Assembly: GCF_038900095.1 (NCBI RefSeq)
Contig: NZ_JBBMQQ010000011.1
Coordinates: 66,930 to 130,929, forward strand
Direction: 5' to 3'
DNA length: 64,000 bases
From: Hoeflea sp038900095
GTDB taxonomy: Bacteria; Pseudomonadota; Alphaproteobacteria; Rhizobiales; Rhizobiaceae
Within the stretch, counting starts at the first letter, position 1; each line of letters starts with the position of its first letter. Made by a program: the position numbers and the translations under genes. Shown here piece after piece: positions 7,972 to 17,189 of the stretch. The notes under the pieces are model-generated. The model saw only the letters and a program-made list of their open reading frames with translations, searched no databases and was not told where the DNA came from.

Positions 7972-8163
7972 CTATTTTGATTTGAAAAAGCTCTCCGCGG
8001 CGCTCTTGCTGGATGTCTTGGACGATTTATCTGCTTCCAGACGTGCAATTTCATCCCGCAACAGGGCGATTCGCTCGTCCAGCTCCCCGGCGGAGAGAAA
8101 TGTCAGGTCACAGCCGATTTCATGGCGTTGTTTGGGTTTGGGACGGTCGTCATCTGCAAACAT
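7972..8163 (-). CDS. DUF1192 family small protein
   Basis: A 63-residue protein containing the DUF1192 core: a variable N-terminus, then LSAGELDERIALLRDEIARLEAD, a short amphipathic helix likely to form a coiled coil. A lysine- and serine-rich tail follows. Members are small, widespread in alphaproteobacteria and without known function. GAGGA is placed correctly before the ATG at 8163. It is transcribed away from the quinone oxidoreductase gene at 8317. Its termination is unclear because the next terminator on the strand lies 150 bases away, after the predicted small RNA. Confidence 0.85.
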   Translation of the reverse strand: MFADDDRPKPKQRHEIGCDLTFLSAGELDERIALLRDEIARLEADKSSKTSSKSAAESFFKSK

Positions 8164-8316
8164 GGTCTTGTCCTCGCCTTCCGGTCTTCCCGCGCCTGGC
8201 TTCCGGCGGGAGCCGGGTTTTCCCGTGTATTGTTCTGGTCCATGCCGTGCATTGGCATTGCCGTCATCCTAGCCCGTGCCTAAGCTGTGGAAAAGTATCA
8301 GCAGGAGAATGATTTG

Positions 8317-9297
8317 ATGCGTGCAATCGAAATCCGGGAACCCGGCGGCCCCGAAGTGCTTACCCTGACGACTCGCGAGAAGCCTGTTCCGGGTGAGACC
8401 GAATTGCTGATCAAGGTTGCGGCAGCCGGTGTGAACCGCCCCGACTGCCTGCAGCGGCAGGGGGCCTATCCTCCACCTGCGGGTGCTTCCGATATTCCGG
8501 GACTGGAAATTGCCGGAGAGGTGGAGGCTACCGGTGCCTCGGTTCAGGGGTTCAAGCCGGGTGACCAGGTCTGCGCACTGGTGGCAGGCGGCGGCTATGC
8601 CGACTACTGCACGGTGGACGAGAGCAATGCCCTTCTGGCCCCTGCGGCGCTGACCATGACGGAGGCGGCCGCGATCCCCGAAACGTTCTTCACGGTCTGG
8701 CACAATGTGTTCCAGCGCGGCGGGTTGAAGTCAGGCGAGACCTTCCTGGTGCACGGCGGGACCTCGGGTATCGGTACGACCGCCATTCAGCTCGCCAAGG
8801 CCTTTGGCGCACGCGTGATGGCGACGGCCGGGTCGGATGCCAAATGCGCAGCCATGAAGGACCTGGGGGTCGATGTCGCCATCAATTACCGTGACACGGA
8901 TTTTGTCGAGGCGGTCAAGGACGCGACCGGCGGCAAGGGTGTCGATCTTATCCTGGACATGGTGGGCGGCGACTACATCACCCGCAATTACCAGGCCGCG
9001 GCGATGGACGGCAGGGTCGTCCAGATCGCCTTCCTGCGCGGACGCAAGGCGGAGGCGGATTTCGCGCTGCTGATGACAAAGCGCCTGACCCACACCGGAT
9101 CGACCCTGCGAGCCCGTGATATCGGCTTCAAGGCGGAAATTGCCCAGGAACTGCGCAAGCACGTCTGGCCGCTGTTGAACGAGCGCAAGGTGCTGCCGGT
9201 GATGGACTCGATCTTTCCAATGGAACAGGCATCAGCCGCGCATCGCCGGATGGAAGATGGCGATCACATCGGGAAGATCGTGCTCGACATGAGCTGA
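8317..9297 (+). CDS. NAD(P)H-quinone oxidoreductase, PIG3-type
   Basis: A 326-residue zinc-independent medium-chain dehydrogenase/reductase. It starts MRAIEIREPGGPEVL. It has AAGVNRPDCLQRQGAYP, the PIG3-type active-site loop, and a Rossmann fingerprint HGGTSGIGTTAIQLAK near residue 145. It lacks the zinc-binding Cys/His set of alcohol dehydrogenases. Such enzymes reduce quinones or enones with NADPH in the cytosol. The ATG at 8317 has AGGAG ten bases upstream; a GTG at 8287 would add ten residues without homology. The gene is monocistronic, convergent with the MFS gene. Confidence 0.9.
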   Translation: MRAIEIREPGGPEVLTLTTREKPVPGETELLIKVAAAGVNRPDCLQRQGAYPPPAGASDIPGLEIAGEVEATGASVQGFKPGDQVCALVAGGGYADYCTVDESNALLAPAALTMTEAAAIPETFFTVWHNVFQRGGLKSGETFLVHGGTSGIGTTAIQLAKAFGARVMATAGSDAKCAAMKDLGVDVAINYRDTDFVEAVKDATGGKGVDLILDMVGGDYITRNYQAAAMDGRVVQIAFLRGRKAEADFALLMTKRLTHTGSTLRARDIGFKAEIAQELRKHVWPLLNERKVLPVMDSIFPMEQASAAHRRMEDGDHIGKIVLDMS

Positions 9298-9331
9298 AGC
9301 CGCGGCTGACCCGGACGGGCGATGAAGTGTC

Positions 9332-10570
9332 CTAGTTTTCCGGGGTGGCGCGAGGATCAAGATTGATGGACTCGGGCGTGGCAGCCCGGGCCGATGGCGT
9401 GGAGGTGAAGTTCTCACGCTCGTCGGCGGGTATGGCCGCACGCATGCGGGTGCGGACCAGCGCATAGGTGGCGAGAGCGAGGTGGGCAACGGCTGTCACC
9501 GCGAACAGAAGATGTGGCTCCGTGGCCATGACAAGGCCTGCGAGCAGCGGGCCGATGATGGTGCCGACCCCGTAAAGCAGCAGCAATCCGCCCGACACGG
9601 TGACGAACTTGTCGCTGGCCGCAAAGTCGTTCGCGTGCGCAACGGTGATGGAGTAAAGCGTGTAGGACATCGCCCCGTAAAGCGAGACCAGGCCAAACAG
9701 GATGCCAATGCTGTCCGGTTTGATGATCGTGATGGCAAGGCCGGAAAGACCGGCGATGGCGGCAAGAGCGGCAAGGACGAAACGACGGTCCATCCGGTCC
9801 GAGATGCGCCCGGCCGGAACCTGCATGACGGCGCCGGAGAAAATCGTGACCGACATCATGGTGGCGATGGTGAAGGTGCTCAGGCCGACATCGGCGCCAA
9901 AGACCGGGGCCAGTGTGCCGAATGCACCGTTGGCGACGCCGATCAGCAGGATGCCGACGAAGGATACCGGCGAATTGCGGTAAATCATCCCGAGATCGAG
10001 TTTGACCTCCTGCAATGGCGCCGGGCTGGAGGCGGTCGAGATCGCCGTGGGCAGCAGCGCCAGGCAATAGAGAATGCCGGCGATCATGAAGAAGGTCGTC
10101 TGGGTGACGTCACCGAAGGCGAGGCTCATCTGACCGGCAACGATGGCGACGTAGGTGACTGTCATGTAGAGCGAGAAGATGAGGCCACGGGTCTCGTTGG
10201 TGGCGCGCTCGTTGAGCCAGCTTTCGATGATCATGAATGCGGCGGCCAGCGAGAAGCCGGTGACCACCCGCAGCAGGATCCAGCTGACCGGATCGACCAG
10301 CAAGCCGGTCAGCAGCGCTATGATGGCAATCATTGCGGAAAAAGCCGAGAAGGCGCGGACGTGGCCGATGCGCCGGACCAGCCGTTGCGAGAAAATGCAG
10401 CCGAGCACGAAGCCGGTTGCCCAGGCCGTGCCCAAAAGGCCAAGCGAGGTGGGGGAAAAGCCCTCGGCAGATCCACGCATGGGCAGCAGCAAGCCGTGAA
10501 GGCCATTGCCGGCGAGCAGAAAGGCCGTGCCGAGAAGCAATGACAGGACAGGGAGAAGATTGCTGCGCAT
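9332..10570 (-). CDS. MFS transporter, 12 membrane segments
   Basis: A 412-residue major facilitator superfamily protein with two six-helix halves. Helices are clear from residue 7 (LSLLLGTAFLLAGNGL) through about 375. The loop between helices 2 and 3 carries a variant of the family motif (QRLVRRIGHVRAF), and its counterpart in the second half is GRISDRMDRRFVL. The tail is short and polar. The pattern resembles YcaD-like MFS proteins, which are of unknown substrate. The C-terminal end is convergent with the quinone oxidoreductase gene, 34 bases apart. Confidence 0.88.
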   Translation of the reverse strand: MRSNLLPVLSLLLGTAFLLAGNGLHGLLLPMRGSAEGFSPTSLGLLGTAWATGFVLGCIFSQRLVRRIGHVRAFSAFSAMIAIIALLTGLLVDPVSWILLRVVTGFSLAAAFMIIESWLNERATNETRGLIFSLYMTVTYVAIVAGQMSLAFGDVTQTTFFMIAGILYCLALLPTAISTASSPAPLQEVKLDLGMIYRNSPVSFVGILLIGVANGAFGTLAPVFGADVGLSTFTIATMMSVTIFSGAVMQVPAGRISDRMDRRFVLAALAAIAGLSGLAITIIKPDSIGILFGLVSLYGAMSYTLYSITVAHANDFAASDKFVTVSGGLLLLYGVGTIIGPLLAGLVMATEPHLLFAVTAVAHLALATYALVRTRMRAAIPADERENFTSTPSARAATPESINLDPRATPEN

Positions 10571-10698
10571 GATGTACCGGTGTGCAAAAGTGTTTCAAAG
10601 GCCGAGCATGCCGGGAATCATCGCCCGAACCTCGATTAGCCTAGCTGATTGACCAGGATCATGACAGGTATGTGGCCGAATGGAAAAAGGCATGACGC

Positions 10699-10860
10699 AT
10701 GGCGACTAAAATACTGCTCGTCCTGGTTCTGGTGGCCATGACACTGCATCTTATCAAGCCCTTCGGCCTTCCTGGGCTGAAGCGGCGGAGCGATGTCTGG
10801 AAAATAGCGCTTATTCTGATTTTTGCGATGATGATGGCGCTGGTGCTTCGCCCAGAATGA
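10699..10860 (+). CDS. Small two-helix membrane protein, 53 residues
   Basis: Reads MATKILLVLVLVAMTLHL, then a short loop KPFGLPGLKRRSDVWK, then a second hydrophobic stretch ALILIFAMMMALVL and a stop. AAAGG lies about ten bases before the ATG. The basic loop and two membrane helices, with a usable ribosome-binding site and start, suggest a real gene, and I believe similar short proteins occur in related Rhizobiales. The last 50 bases overlap the 3' end of the convergent SGNH hydrolase gene. Function unknown. Confidence 0.6.
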   Translation: MATKILLVLVLVAMTLHLIKPFGLPGLKRRSDVWKIALILIFAMMMALVLRPE

Positions 10861-11560
10861 CCCGGGCGATGTGCTGAGCCCAGTGTCTGTAGCCCAATGC
10901 GTTGGCGTGAAACCCATCGATGGCAAAGCCCTCGGGCCCTTCCACCGGCAGCGGCTCCAGTGCAGTCGCGTTCCGCTCCCGGCAGAGCTGGGCGCCCATG
11001 GCGTTGATGATCTGTGCCCGCAGTCCAAGAATGAAGGCGAGCGAGGATGGCAGCGCCGGCACATCCGGCATGTCGACCACCGGTGACCAATAGGCCTTGG
11101 CTTCCGGCCAGCGGGCATGGACCGCGTAGAGCAAGCCGCCGAAGCCTTTCTTGAAAGCGGAGCGGGTTACAAAGTTCTTGGCGTCATTGGTGCCGACGGC
11201 GACGATCACATGGGTGAAATCGCGCTCCTCGATATGCGGGAGCACATGGTCGCGAACCTGGGCGGCAATGGCGGAATTGGCGCCGGCATTGCGCCAGGCG
11301 ACGGCTTTGCCGGTTGTCTCTCCAAGAATTCCGGCGAGTTGCGGGCCGAGCGTGTCCTCGATCCGGTCGGCGCCAACGCCGGCGGCAGACGAATCGCCAA
11401 TGATCAGGAGCCGGATTTCCGGATTGCCTTCGCCGGACTGTCCCCTTGGCCGTCCGCGAGGTGGGGGAAGACGGGGCACGGTTTTGCGTACGCCCAGCCC
11501 CTTGGTCACGGCGACCGGAACCAGCAACCAACTGACGAGACCGGCGAGGAAATTGTTCAT
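10811..11560 (-). CDS. SGNH/GDSL-family hydrolase
   Basis: A 249-residue esterase-like protein. Block I is IIGDSSAAG with the nucleophilic Ser, block III is VGTNDAKN, and block V is DGFHANALGY with the Asp and His of the catalytic set. The N-terminus has one hydrophobic segment (FLAGLVSWLLVPVAV) followed by a basic, proline-rich linker, so the enzyme is probably anchored in the inner membrane facing the periplasm. The family removes acyl or acetyl groups from lipids or sugars; the substrate is unknown. The last 50 bases overlap the small convergent gene at 10699-10860. Confidence 0.88.
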   Translation of the reverse strand: MNNFLAGLVSWLLVPVAVTKGLGVRKTVPRLPPPRGRPRGQSGEGNPEIRLLIIGDSSAAGVGADRIEDTLGPQLAGILGETTGKAVAWRNAGANSAIAAQVRDHVLPHIEERDFTHVIVAVGTNDAKNFVTRSAFKKGFGGLLYAVHARWPEAKAYWSPVVDMPDVPALPSSLAFILGLRAQIINAMGAQLCRERNATALEPLPVEGPEGFAIDGFHANALGYRHWAQHIARVILGEAPAPSSSQKSE

Positions 11561-11623
11561 GGCGCTTGTCGTGGCTCCCGTGTTTGCAGCACAGCGCTTT
11601 AAACAATGGGATTACCCTGCAAT

Positions 11624-11653
11624 GCAACCCGCCGTGTTGTCACGGCGGGTTGC
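11624..11653. terminator. Strong hairpin downstream of fbaB
   Basis: Perfect 13-bp arms (GCAACCCGCCGTG and its complement) around a TTGT loop, 26 bases past the aldolase stop. There is no T-run on either strand, so it may protect the 3' end or act as a weak terminator. Confidence 0.5.
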
Positions 11654-11679
11654 GATACAGTGTTTGGGATGACGGTGTC

Positions 11680-12573
11680 TCAGGCCTTGCGGGAGGCTTC
11701 GAAGATGCTGTCGATGGCCGCGGCAAGCGTTGCATCGAATTCGGCATCGGTCTGGCCGTCCGACAGTCCCTCGGTCAGAGCGCGCGAGAAGGAGGCAATC
11801 ACCCCGTCATTGGCGCTGAGCAGACGGTTGGCCTCATCGCGGGAATAGCCGCCCGAGAGCGCGACGACGCGCATGACCCGCGGATCGTCGACCAGCGGCT
11901 TGTAGAGATTGGCCACTGTCGGCAGCGACAGTTTCAGCATGATCTGCTGACCGGCGGGTACGGAGTCGAGGTGCCGCTGGATTGCGGCCAGAAGCAATGT
12001 TTCCGCTTCGGCCTTGTCGGCAATCTTGATGTTCACTTCCGGTTCGAGGATCGGCATCAGGCCGTGGCCGAGAATCTGGCGGCCGACTTCGAACTGCTGG
12101 GCAACGATGGCCTCGATGCCGTCGTTGTCAGCTGCATTGACGACCGAACGCATCTTGGTGCCGAAGATGTTCTTGGCCACGGCGCGTTCCAGCAACGCAT
12201 CGAGACCGGTCATCGGTTTCATCAGCTGCACGCCGTTTTCTTCCGCCATCAGGCCCTGGTCGACTTTCAGGAACGGCACGATGCCGCGCTTGTCCCAGAG
12301 ATAGTCGGCGGTTGGGATGCCGTCGATTTCGCCATCCATGGTGCGCTCGAACAGGATCGCGCCGATTACCTTCTCGCCGGTGAAGGCCGGCGACTTGATG
12401 ATGCGGGCACGCATGGCGTGGATCAGCGCGAACATTTCCTCGTCATTGGAATAGGCGTCTTCCGCCACGCCGTAGAGCTTGAGAGCCTTGGGCGTGGAAC
12501 CGCCCGACTGATCGAGGGCGGCGATGAAGCCGTCCTTCTGTGCCATCTGTTTCGCCATGGTTGCGTTCATCAT
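11680..12573 (-). CDS. fda: Class I fructose-bisphosphate aldolase
   Basis: A 297-residue class I (Schiff-base) aldolase. The N-terminal GFIAALDQSGGSTPKALK is characteristic of the family, and QIMLKLSLP places the Schiff-base lysine in the usual KxS/P context. FGTKMRSV carries a second active-site lysine. It splits fructose-1,6-bisphosphate into two triose phosphates in the cytosol and also works in gluconeogenesis. It is last in the minus-strand tkt-gap-antiporter-pgk-fda series. Two adjacent ATG codons, at 12573 and 12570, are both possible starts. A 13-bp hairpin follows the stop. Confidence 0.93.
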   Translation of the reverse strand: MMNATMAKQMAQKDGFIAALDQSGGSTPKALKLYGVAEDAYSNDEEMFALIHAMRARIIKSPAFTGEKVIGAILFERTMDGEIDGIPTADYLWDKRGIVPFLKVDQGLMAEENGVQLMKPMTGLDALLERAVAKNIFGTKMRSVVNAADNDGIEAIVAQQFEVGRQILGHGLMPILEPEVNIKIADKAEAETLLLAAIQRHLDSVPAGQQIMLKLSLPTVANLYKPLVDDPRVMRVVALSGGYSRDEANRLLSANDGVIASFSRALTEGLSDGQTDAEFDATLAAAIDSIFEASRKA

Positions 12574-12738
12574 GCCTTGACCCCTGGTTATCTGTATCTT
12601 GCGGCTGCTTTAACAGATGCTGCGGCGGAGAGAAAATAGGCGTGACGCAGCTTGAATCGATTGAAAAAAATTCAATCGTTTAAATGGCTTGGACAAATGG
12701 AAGCAGAGTTAACGGGCGGCAGATGCCGTCCGCAGAAC

Positions 12739-13935
12739 TCAGCTTTTGAGGACGTCAACGCCGGGCAGCGGCTTGCCTTCCATCCATTCGAGAAATGCGC
12801 CGCCGGCGGTCGAGACATAGGAGAAATCCTCGGCCACTCCGGCGTGATTGAGCGCCGAGACGGTGTCTCCGCCTCCGGCCACCGACACCAGAAGGCCTTC
12901 GCCGGTGCGACGTGCAGCATGCTGGGCGGCAGAGACGGTGGCAGTATCGAATGGCGGGATTTCAAACGCACCGAGCGGGCCGTTCCAGACCAGGGTGTCG
13001 GCCTTGCTGATCCAGGCGTTGATGGCTTCGACGGACTTCGGCCCGACGTCGAGCATCATGGCATCGGCGGGGATCGCCGTTACATCAACGGTCTCGTTAT
13101 CGGCGCCGGCCTTGAACTCACGGGCGACAACGCCATCGACCGGCAGGACGATGGCACATCCCGATGCTTGAGCCTCTGCTTCGATCGCCTTGACGGTTTC
13201 GGCGAGGTCGTGTTCGCAAAGCGACTTGCCGACATCGATGCCGCGGGCAGCCAGGAACGTGTTGGCCATGCCGCCGCCGATGACCAGCGCATCGACCTTC
13301 TTCACCAGGTTCTGCAACAGGTCGATCTTGGTGGAAACCTTGGCGCCGCCGACGATGGCGACAACAGGGCGGGCCGGATTGCCGAGGCCCTTTTCAAGCG
13401 CGACCAGTTCGGCCTGCATCGTCCGTCCAGCATAGGCGGGCAGGAGATGGGCCAGGCCTTCGGTCGAGGCGTGGGCGCGGTGGGCGGCCGAAAATGCGTC
13501 GTTGACATAAATATCGCCGTTTGCCGCAAGCGCCTTGGCGAAGTCGGGATTGTTCTTTTCCTCGCCTGGATGGAACCGGGTGTTTTCCAGCAGCAGGATG
13601 TCGCCGTCGACCATGGCGTCAACCGCTTTCTTGGCGGGTTCGCCGATGCAGTCGGAGGCAAAATGCACCCGGTGATCGAGAACGCTTTCGACGATCCCGG
13701 CAATCGGGTCGAGCGACATCGAAGGCACCACTTCGCCCTTTGGGCGGCCGAAATGCGCCAGCAGGATGACCCGCGCGCCCTTGCCCGACAATTCCATGAT
13801 GGTCGGTGCAACGCGTTCGATGCGGGTGGTGTCGGTTACCTTGCCGTCCTTGACGGGAACATTGAGATCGACGCGCAGGAGAACCCGCTTGCCAGCGATG
13901 TCCGAGATGTCGTCGAGGGTCTTGAAGGCGGTCAT
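12739..13935 (-). CDS. pgk: Phosphoglycerate kinase
   Basis: A 398-residue enzyme of standard length. RVLLRVDLNVPVKDG is the PGK signature near residue 20, and HFGRPKG near 63 carries substrate-binding residues. GGAKVSTKIDLLQNL near 205 lies in the nucleotide domain. The C-terminal GGGDTVSAL and STAGGAFLEW complete the ATP site. It makes ATP and 3-phosphoglycerate from 1,3-bisphosphoglycerate, and the product also feeds the serine pathway genes at 51605. It lies between the antiporter and aldolase genes on the same strand. Confidence 0.97.
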   Translation of the reverse strand: MTAFKTLDDISDIAGKRVLLRVDLNVPVKDGKVTDTTRIERVAPTIMELSGKGARVILLAHFGRPKGEVVPSMSLDPIAGIVESVLDHRVHFASDCIGEPAKKAVDAMVDGDILLLENTRFHPGEEKNNPDFAKALAANGDIYVNDAFSAAHRAHASTEGLAHLLPAYAGRTMQAELVALEKGLGNPARPVVAIVGGAKVSTKIDLLQNLVKKVDALVIGGGMANTFLAARGIDVGKSLCEHDLAETVKAIEAEAQASGCAIVLPVDGVVAREFKAGADNETVDVTAIPADAMMLDVGPKSVEAINAWISKADTLVWNGPLGAFEIPPFDTATVSAAQHAARRTGEGLLVSVAGGGDTVSALNHAGVAEDFSYVSTAGGAFLEWMEGKPLPGVDVLKS

Positions 13936-14047
13936 TTCATGGTCCGTTCGTCGAGTTTGTGTCGTGTAGGGATTTTGGCGCGGAGATTACACCGCCTGCA
14001 TGGCGACGCAAGGCGAGGGAGGCAGAATCCTGCGCCGGGGGCGATGT

Positions 14048-15850
14048 CTATGACGCCTTGCGGCGGCGGATATAGTCCTTCACCGCCTGGATGATCTCGC
14101 GCAGGTTGAGGAACAATGGCAACCGGGTTGCCGGCGTCACCGGTTCGAGCGAGATCCCGACCATTTTCACGGCGCCGTGCTCATCGGTCTCACGCACTAT
14201 CAGCACGATCCGGCCGATCTTGACCCGGTCGGCGTAGTCAGGCTTGCCGCCCAGGCGCTGCTCCATCAGTTCGGCAATGGTGAGCTGCTTTTCAGCCTCG
14301 CTGAGAAGACCCGGTCCATAGGCACGGTCAAGCTCTTCGCCGGTCCGGGATGGATCGATGGTGAACGTGCCGAAAAACTCGGTGTCGTTTTCACTCACGG
14401 CCACCTTGGATGCAAACAGGCGGTCGAGGAGACGGGAAAACCCGGGTGCGATGAACAGGTAGACCTGGTCGTTTTCCTGCAGACGCCCGGCATACTGGTA
14501 GCGCATCGACTTGCCGTCACGAATGACCAGCGAGGGGCGCGCCCAGCGGGGAATTCTCTCACCGCGAAGGACCGGGCTGTCGGCGACAACGCGGTACGCC
14601 AGCAGTTCGTGGCTGGCGGCACCGGGGAGATCGAGCTCGATCTTGTCGATGGCGCCGATCTGCGGCGGAACGATCAATCCGAGCCGTCGCGCGATCGGCT
14701 TGACGGTCCAGCCCTGGATGGCAAGCGAGACCATCACGACGATGAAGGTCGTGTTGAAATAGAGTTGCCCGTTTTCCAGATTGCCAAGGATCGGCAGGAT
14801 CGCCAGTAGGATCGAGACCGCGCCGCGCAAACCGACCCAGGCCACGAAGCCGGTTTCGCGCTGCGTGTAGTCAAATGGCAGCAGGCAGAGCCAGACCGCC
14901 AGAGGCCGGGCAATGAAGACAAGAAAGACGGCAAGGCCGACGGCGGGGATGGCAATCTGGGGAAACTGCGATGGCGTTGCCAGCAGCCCGAGAACGAGGA
15001 ACATGATGATTTGCGCCAGCCAGGTCAGGCCTTCCTGAAAGCGCATGATCGACGCCTTGGGCTGGAGCTTCTTGTTGCCCGCATAAATCCCGGCGACATA
15101 AACAGCCAGGAAACCACTGCCGCCGATGACCGAGGTGTAGGCGAAGACCAGCAGTGCCAGCGCCAGCACGAAAATCGGGGCAAGCCCGCGCTCAACCGGC
15201 ATCCGGCGGATGATCTGGACGATCAGGACACCGCCGAGCAGCCCCAGCACCAGCCCGAGGCCGATCTGCTTGCCGAACAGCACCAGGAGATCGAGGCCCG
15301 CGCCGTTCAGATTCTCTCCGCTGGCCATGATGCCGACCAGTGCGGTGGTCAGGAAAATCGCCATCGGGTCGTTGGTGCCGGATTCGACTTCCAGCGAGGA
15401 GCGGACCTTGTCGCGGATGTTGATGCCGCCGGTGCGCAACAGGAAAAACACCGCGGCGGCATCGGTTGAGGCCACGATGGAGCCCAGCAGCATGCCTTCC
15501 AGCCAGGAAAAACCAAGCAGGAAATGAGCGGCGACACCGAACAGGATGGCGGTAAACAGCACGCCGACGGTGGCCAGCGTCAGGGCAGGCAATGCGGCCT
15601 GGCGGAAAGACTGCAGCGAGGTGCCGTAGCCAGAATCGAACAGGATGATGGCAAGGGCGATCGATCCCAGCATGTAGGCGGCAGAATTGTTGGAAAAATC
15701 GATCCCCAGGCCGTCGACACCGGCGAGCAGCCCGATGAGCAGGAACAGCAGCAGCAATGGTGCACCGAAGCGCTCGGCCAGAAGGCTCGAGAATGCAGCG
15801 ATGAGGATGAGTGACATGGTTGCCAGTGTCACCAGGTAGAATGTGTCCAA
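14048..15850 (-). CDS. nhaP2: CPA1-type potassium/proton antiporter
   Basis: A 600-residue membrane protein. Residues 1-400 form the cation/proton exchanger domain with about 12-13 helices, including STDAAAVFFLL and LEVESGTNDPMAIFLT, which hold the ion-binding Asp residues. Residues about 400-490 look like an RCK_C domain, and the final 110 residues resemble the C-terminal regulatory region of the E. coli CvrA/NhaP2 group. The role is K+ or Na+ extrusion in exchange for protons under osmotic or pH stress. TTG at 15850 is taken as start because AAGGGG lies seven bases upstream; the next ATG is at 15817. The gene interrupts gap and pgk on the same strand. Confidence 0.88.
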   Translation of the reverse strand: MDTFYLVTLATMSLILIAAFSSLLAERFGAPLLLLFLLIGLLAGVDGLGIDFSNNSAAYMLGSIALAIILFDSGYGTSLQSFRQAALPALTLATVGVLFTAILFGVAAHFLLGFSWLEGMLLGSIVASTDAAAVFFLLRTGGINIRDKVRSSLEVESGTNDPMAIFLTTALVGIMASGENLNGAGLDLLVLFGKQIGLGLVLGLLGGVLIVQIIRRMPVERGLAPIFVLALALLVFAYTSVIGGSGFLAVYVAGIYAGNKKLQPKASIMRFQEGLTWLAQIIMFLVLGLLATPSQFPQIAIPAVGLAVFLVFIARPLAVWLCLLPFDYTQRETGFVAWVGLRGAVSILLAILPILGNLENGQLYFNTTFIVVMVSLAIQGWTVKPIARRLGLIVPPQIGAIDKIELDLPGAASHELLAYRVVADSPVLRGERIPRWARPSLVIRDGKSMRYQYAGRLQENDQVYLFIAPGFSRLLDRLFASKVAVSENDTEFFGTFTIDPSRTGEELDRAYGPGLLSEAEKQLTIAELMEQRLGGKPDYADRVKIGRIVLIVRETDEHGAVKMVGISLEPVTPATRLPLFLNLREIIQAVKDYIRRRKAS

Positions 15851-16046
15851 CCGTCGCCCCTTGTCTAGGTTGTCATCATGAGCCAGCCAACTTTGCTTGG
15901 ATGTCGAGTATGGAAGGTGGTCGCAACCGGATCAATGATTCGGACGCTGCAATCCTCATACTTTCCTCAAAACACGGTGAGATTTGGACCGGAACCGTTG
16001 CCGCTTGTCGAAAATCAGCGGCCGGGTGGCCCCGGAGCCGGAATCG

Positions 16047-16080
16047 GCACCGCCACCGTCCTTTCGAACGGTGGCGGTGC
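16047..16080. repeat. Perfect 13-bp inverted repeat between gap and the antiporter gene
   Basis: GCACCGCCACCGT and its complement surround an eight-base loop. It lies 53 bases beyond the gap stop on the minus strand. There is no T-run, so it could be a 3'-end stabiliser or a weak terminator separating gap from the antiporter gene. Confidence 0.55.
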
Positions 16081-16132
16081 GCAATCAAGGTTCTGTCCGG
16101 TTGCCCAAGGCGAGCAGGCCGGTGACCGGTTG

Positions 16133-17143
16133 TCAGATCAGCTTTGCCATCGCAACAGCTGTGTCGCCCATCCGGTTTGAGAAGCCCCATTCATTGTCAT
16201 ACCAGGTCAGGATCGAGCACAGTGTGCCGTCCATCACCTTGGTCTGGTCCATGTGGAAGACCGAGGAATGCGGGTTGTGGTTGAAGTCGATGGAGACATT
16301 CGGCTCGTCGGTGAAGCCGAGAACGCCCTTCAACGGACCGTTCGCTGCGTCGCGGATGGCCTTGTTGATCTCTTCAACGGAGGTCGCGCGCTTGGCAATG
16401 AACTTCAGGTCAACAACCGAGACGTTCGGGGTCGGCACGCGGATCGACATGCCGTCGAGCTTGCCGTTGAGCTCGGGCAGGACGAGGCCAACGGCCTTGG
16501 CTGCACCGGTCGAGGTCGGGATCATCGACATGGCCGCTGCACGGCCGCGGTAGAGATCCTTGTGCATGGTGTCGAGCGTGGGCTGGTCACCGGTGTAGGA
16601 GTGGATCGTCGTCATCATGCCCTTTTCAATGCCGATGGCATTGTGCAGCACGTGGGCGACGGGAGCCAGGCAGTTGGTGGTGCACGACGCGTTGGAGACG
16701 ACGAGATCATCCTTGGTCAGCACATCGGTGTTGACGCCATAGACGATGGTCTTGTCGGCACCGGCGGAAGGTGCGGACACCAGAACGCGCTTGGCGCCGG
16801 CTTCGAGGTGAATGGCGGCCTTCTCACGTGCGGTGAAGATGCCGGTGCATTCCATCACGATGTCGATGCCGAGATCACCCCAGGGCAGGTTCTTCGGATC
16901 GCGTTCGGCGAAGACCTTGAAGGAATCGCCACCTTCGATGCGGATCGTGTCGCCGTCGACTTCAACGGTCTTGGGGAACTTCCCGTGGACAGAATCCCAG
17001 CGCATCAGGTGTGCATTGGTTTCAACCGGACCGAGATCGTTGATCGCAACGATGTCGATATCGGTGCGACCGGATTCATAAATGGCTCGCACAACATTGC
17101 GGCCGATACGGCCAAATCCGTTAATTGCAATCCTGGTCTTCAT
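16133..17143 (-). CDS. gap: Type I glyceraldehyde-3-phosphate dehydrogenase
   Basis: A 336-residue enzyme. The N-terminal INGFGRIGRNVVRA binds NAD, and SNASCTTNCLAP near residue 150 holds the catalytic Cys. WYDNEWGFSNRM closes the protein, as in the family. It oxidises glyceraldehyde-3-phosphate with phosphate to 1,3-bisphosphoglycerate. GGAGG precedes the ATG at 17143 by seven bases. It follows tkt by 46 bases on the same strand and is probably co-transcribed with it. Confidence 0.97.
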   Translation of the reverse strand: MKTRIAINGFGRIGRNVVRAIYESGRTDIDIVAINDLGPVETNAHLMRWDSVHGKFPKTVEVDGDTIRIEGGDSFKVFAERDPKNLPWGDLGIDIVMECTGIFTAREKAAIHLEAGAKRVLVSAPSAGADKTIVYGVNTDVLTKDDLVVSNASCTTNCLAPVAHVLHNAIGIEKGMMTTIHSYTGDQPTLDTMHKDLYRGRAAAMSMIPTSTGAAKAVGLVLPELNGKLDGMSIRVPTPNVSVVDLKFIAKRATSVEEINKAIRDAANGPLKGVLGFTDEPNVSIDFNHNPHSSVFHMDQTKVMDGTLCSILTWYDNEWGFSNRMGDTAVAMAKLI

Positions 17144-17189
17144 GCTATTCCTCCGTCCTGGGTCCGAGTGTGCCTGTATCCGTCACAGA

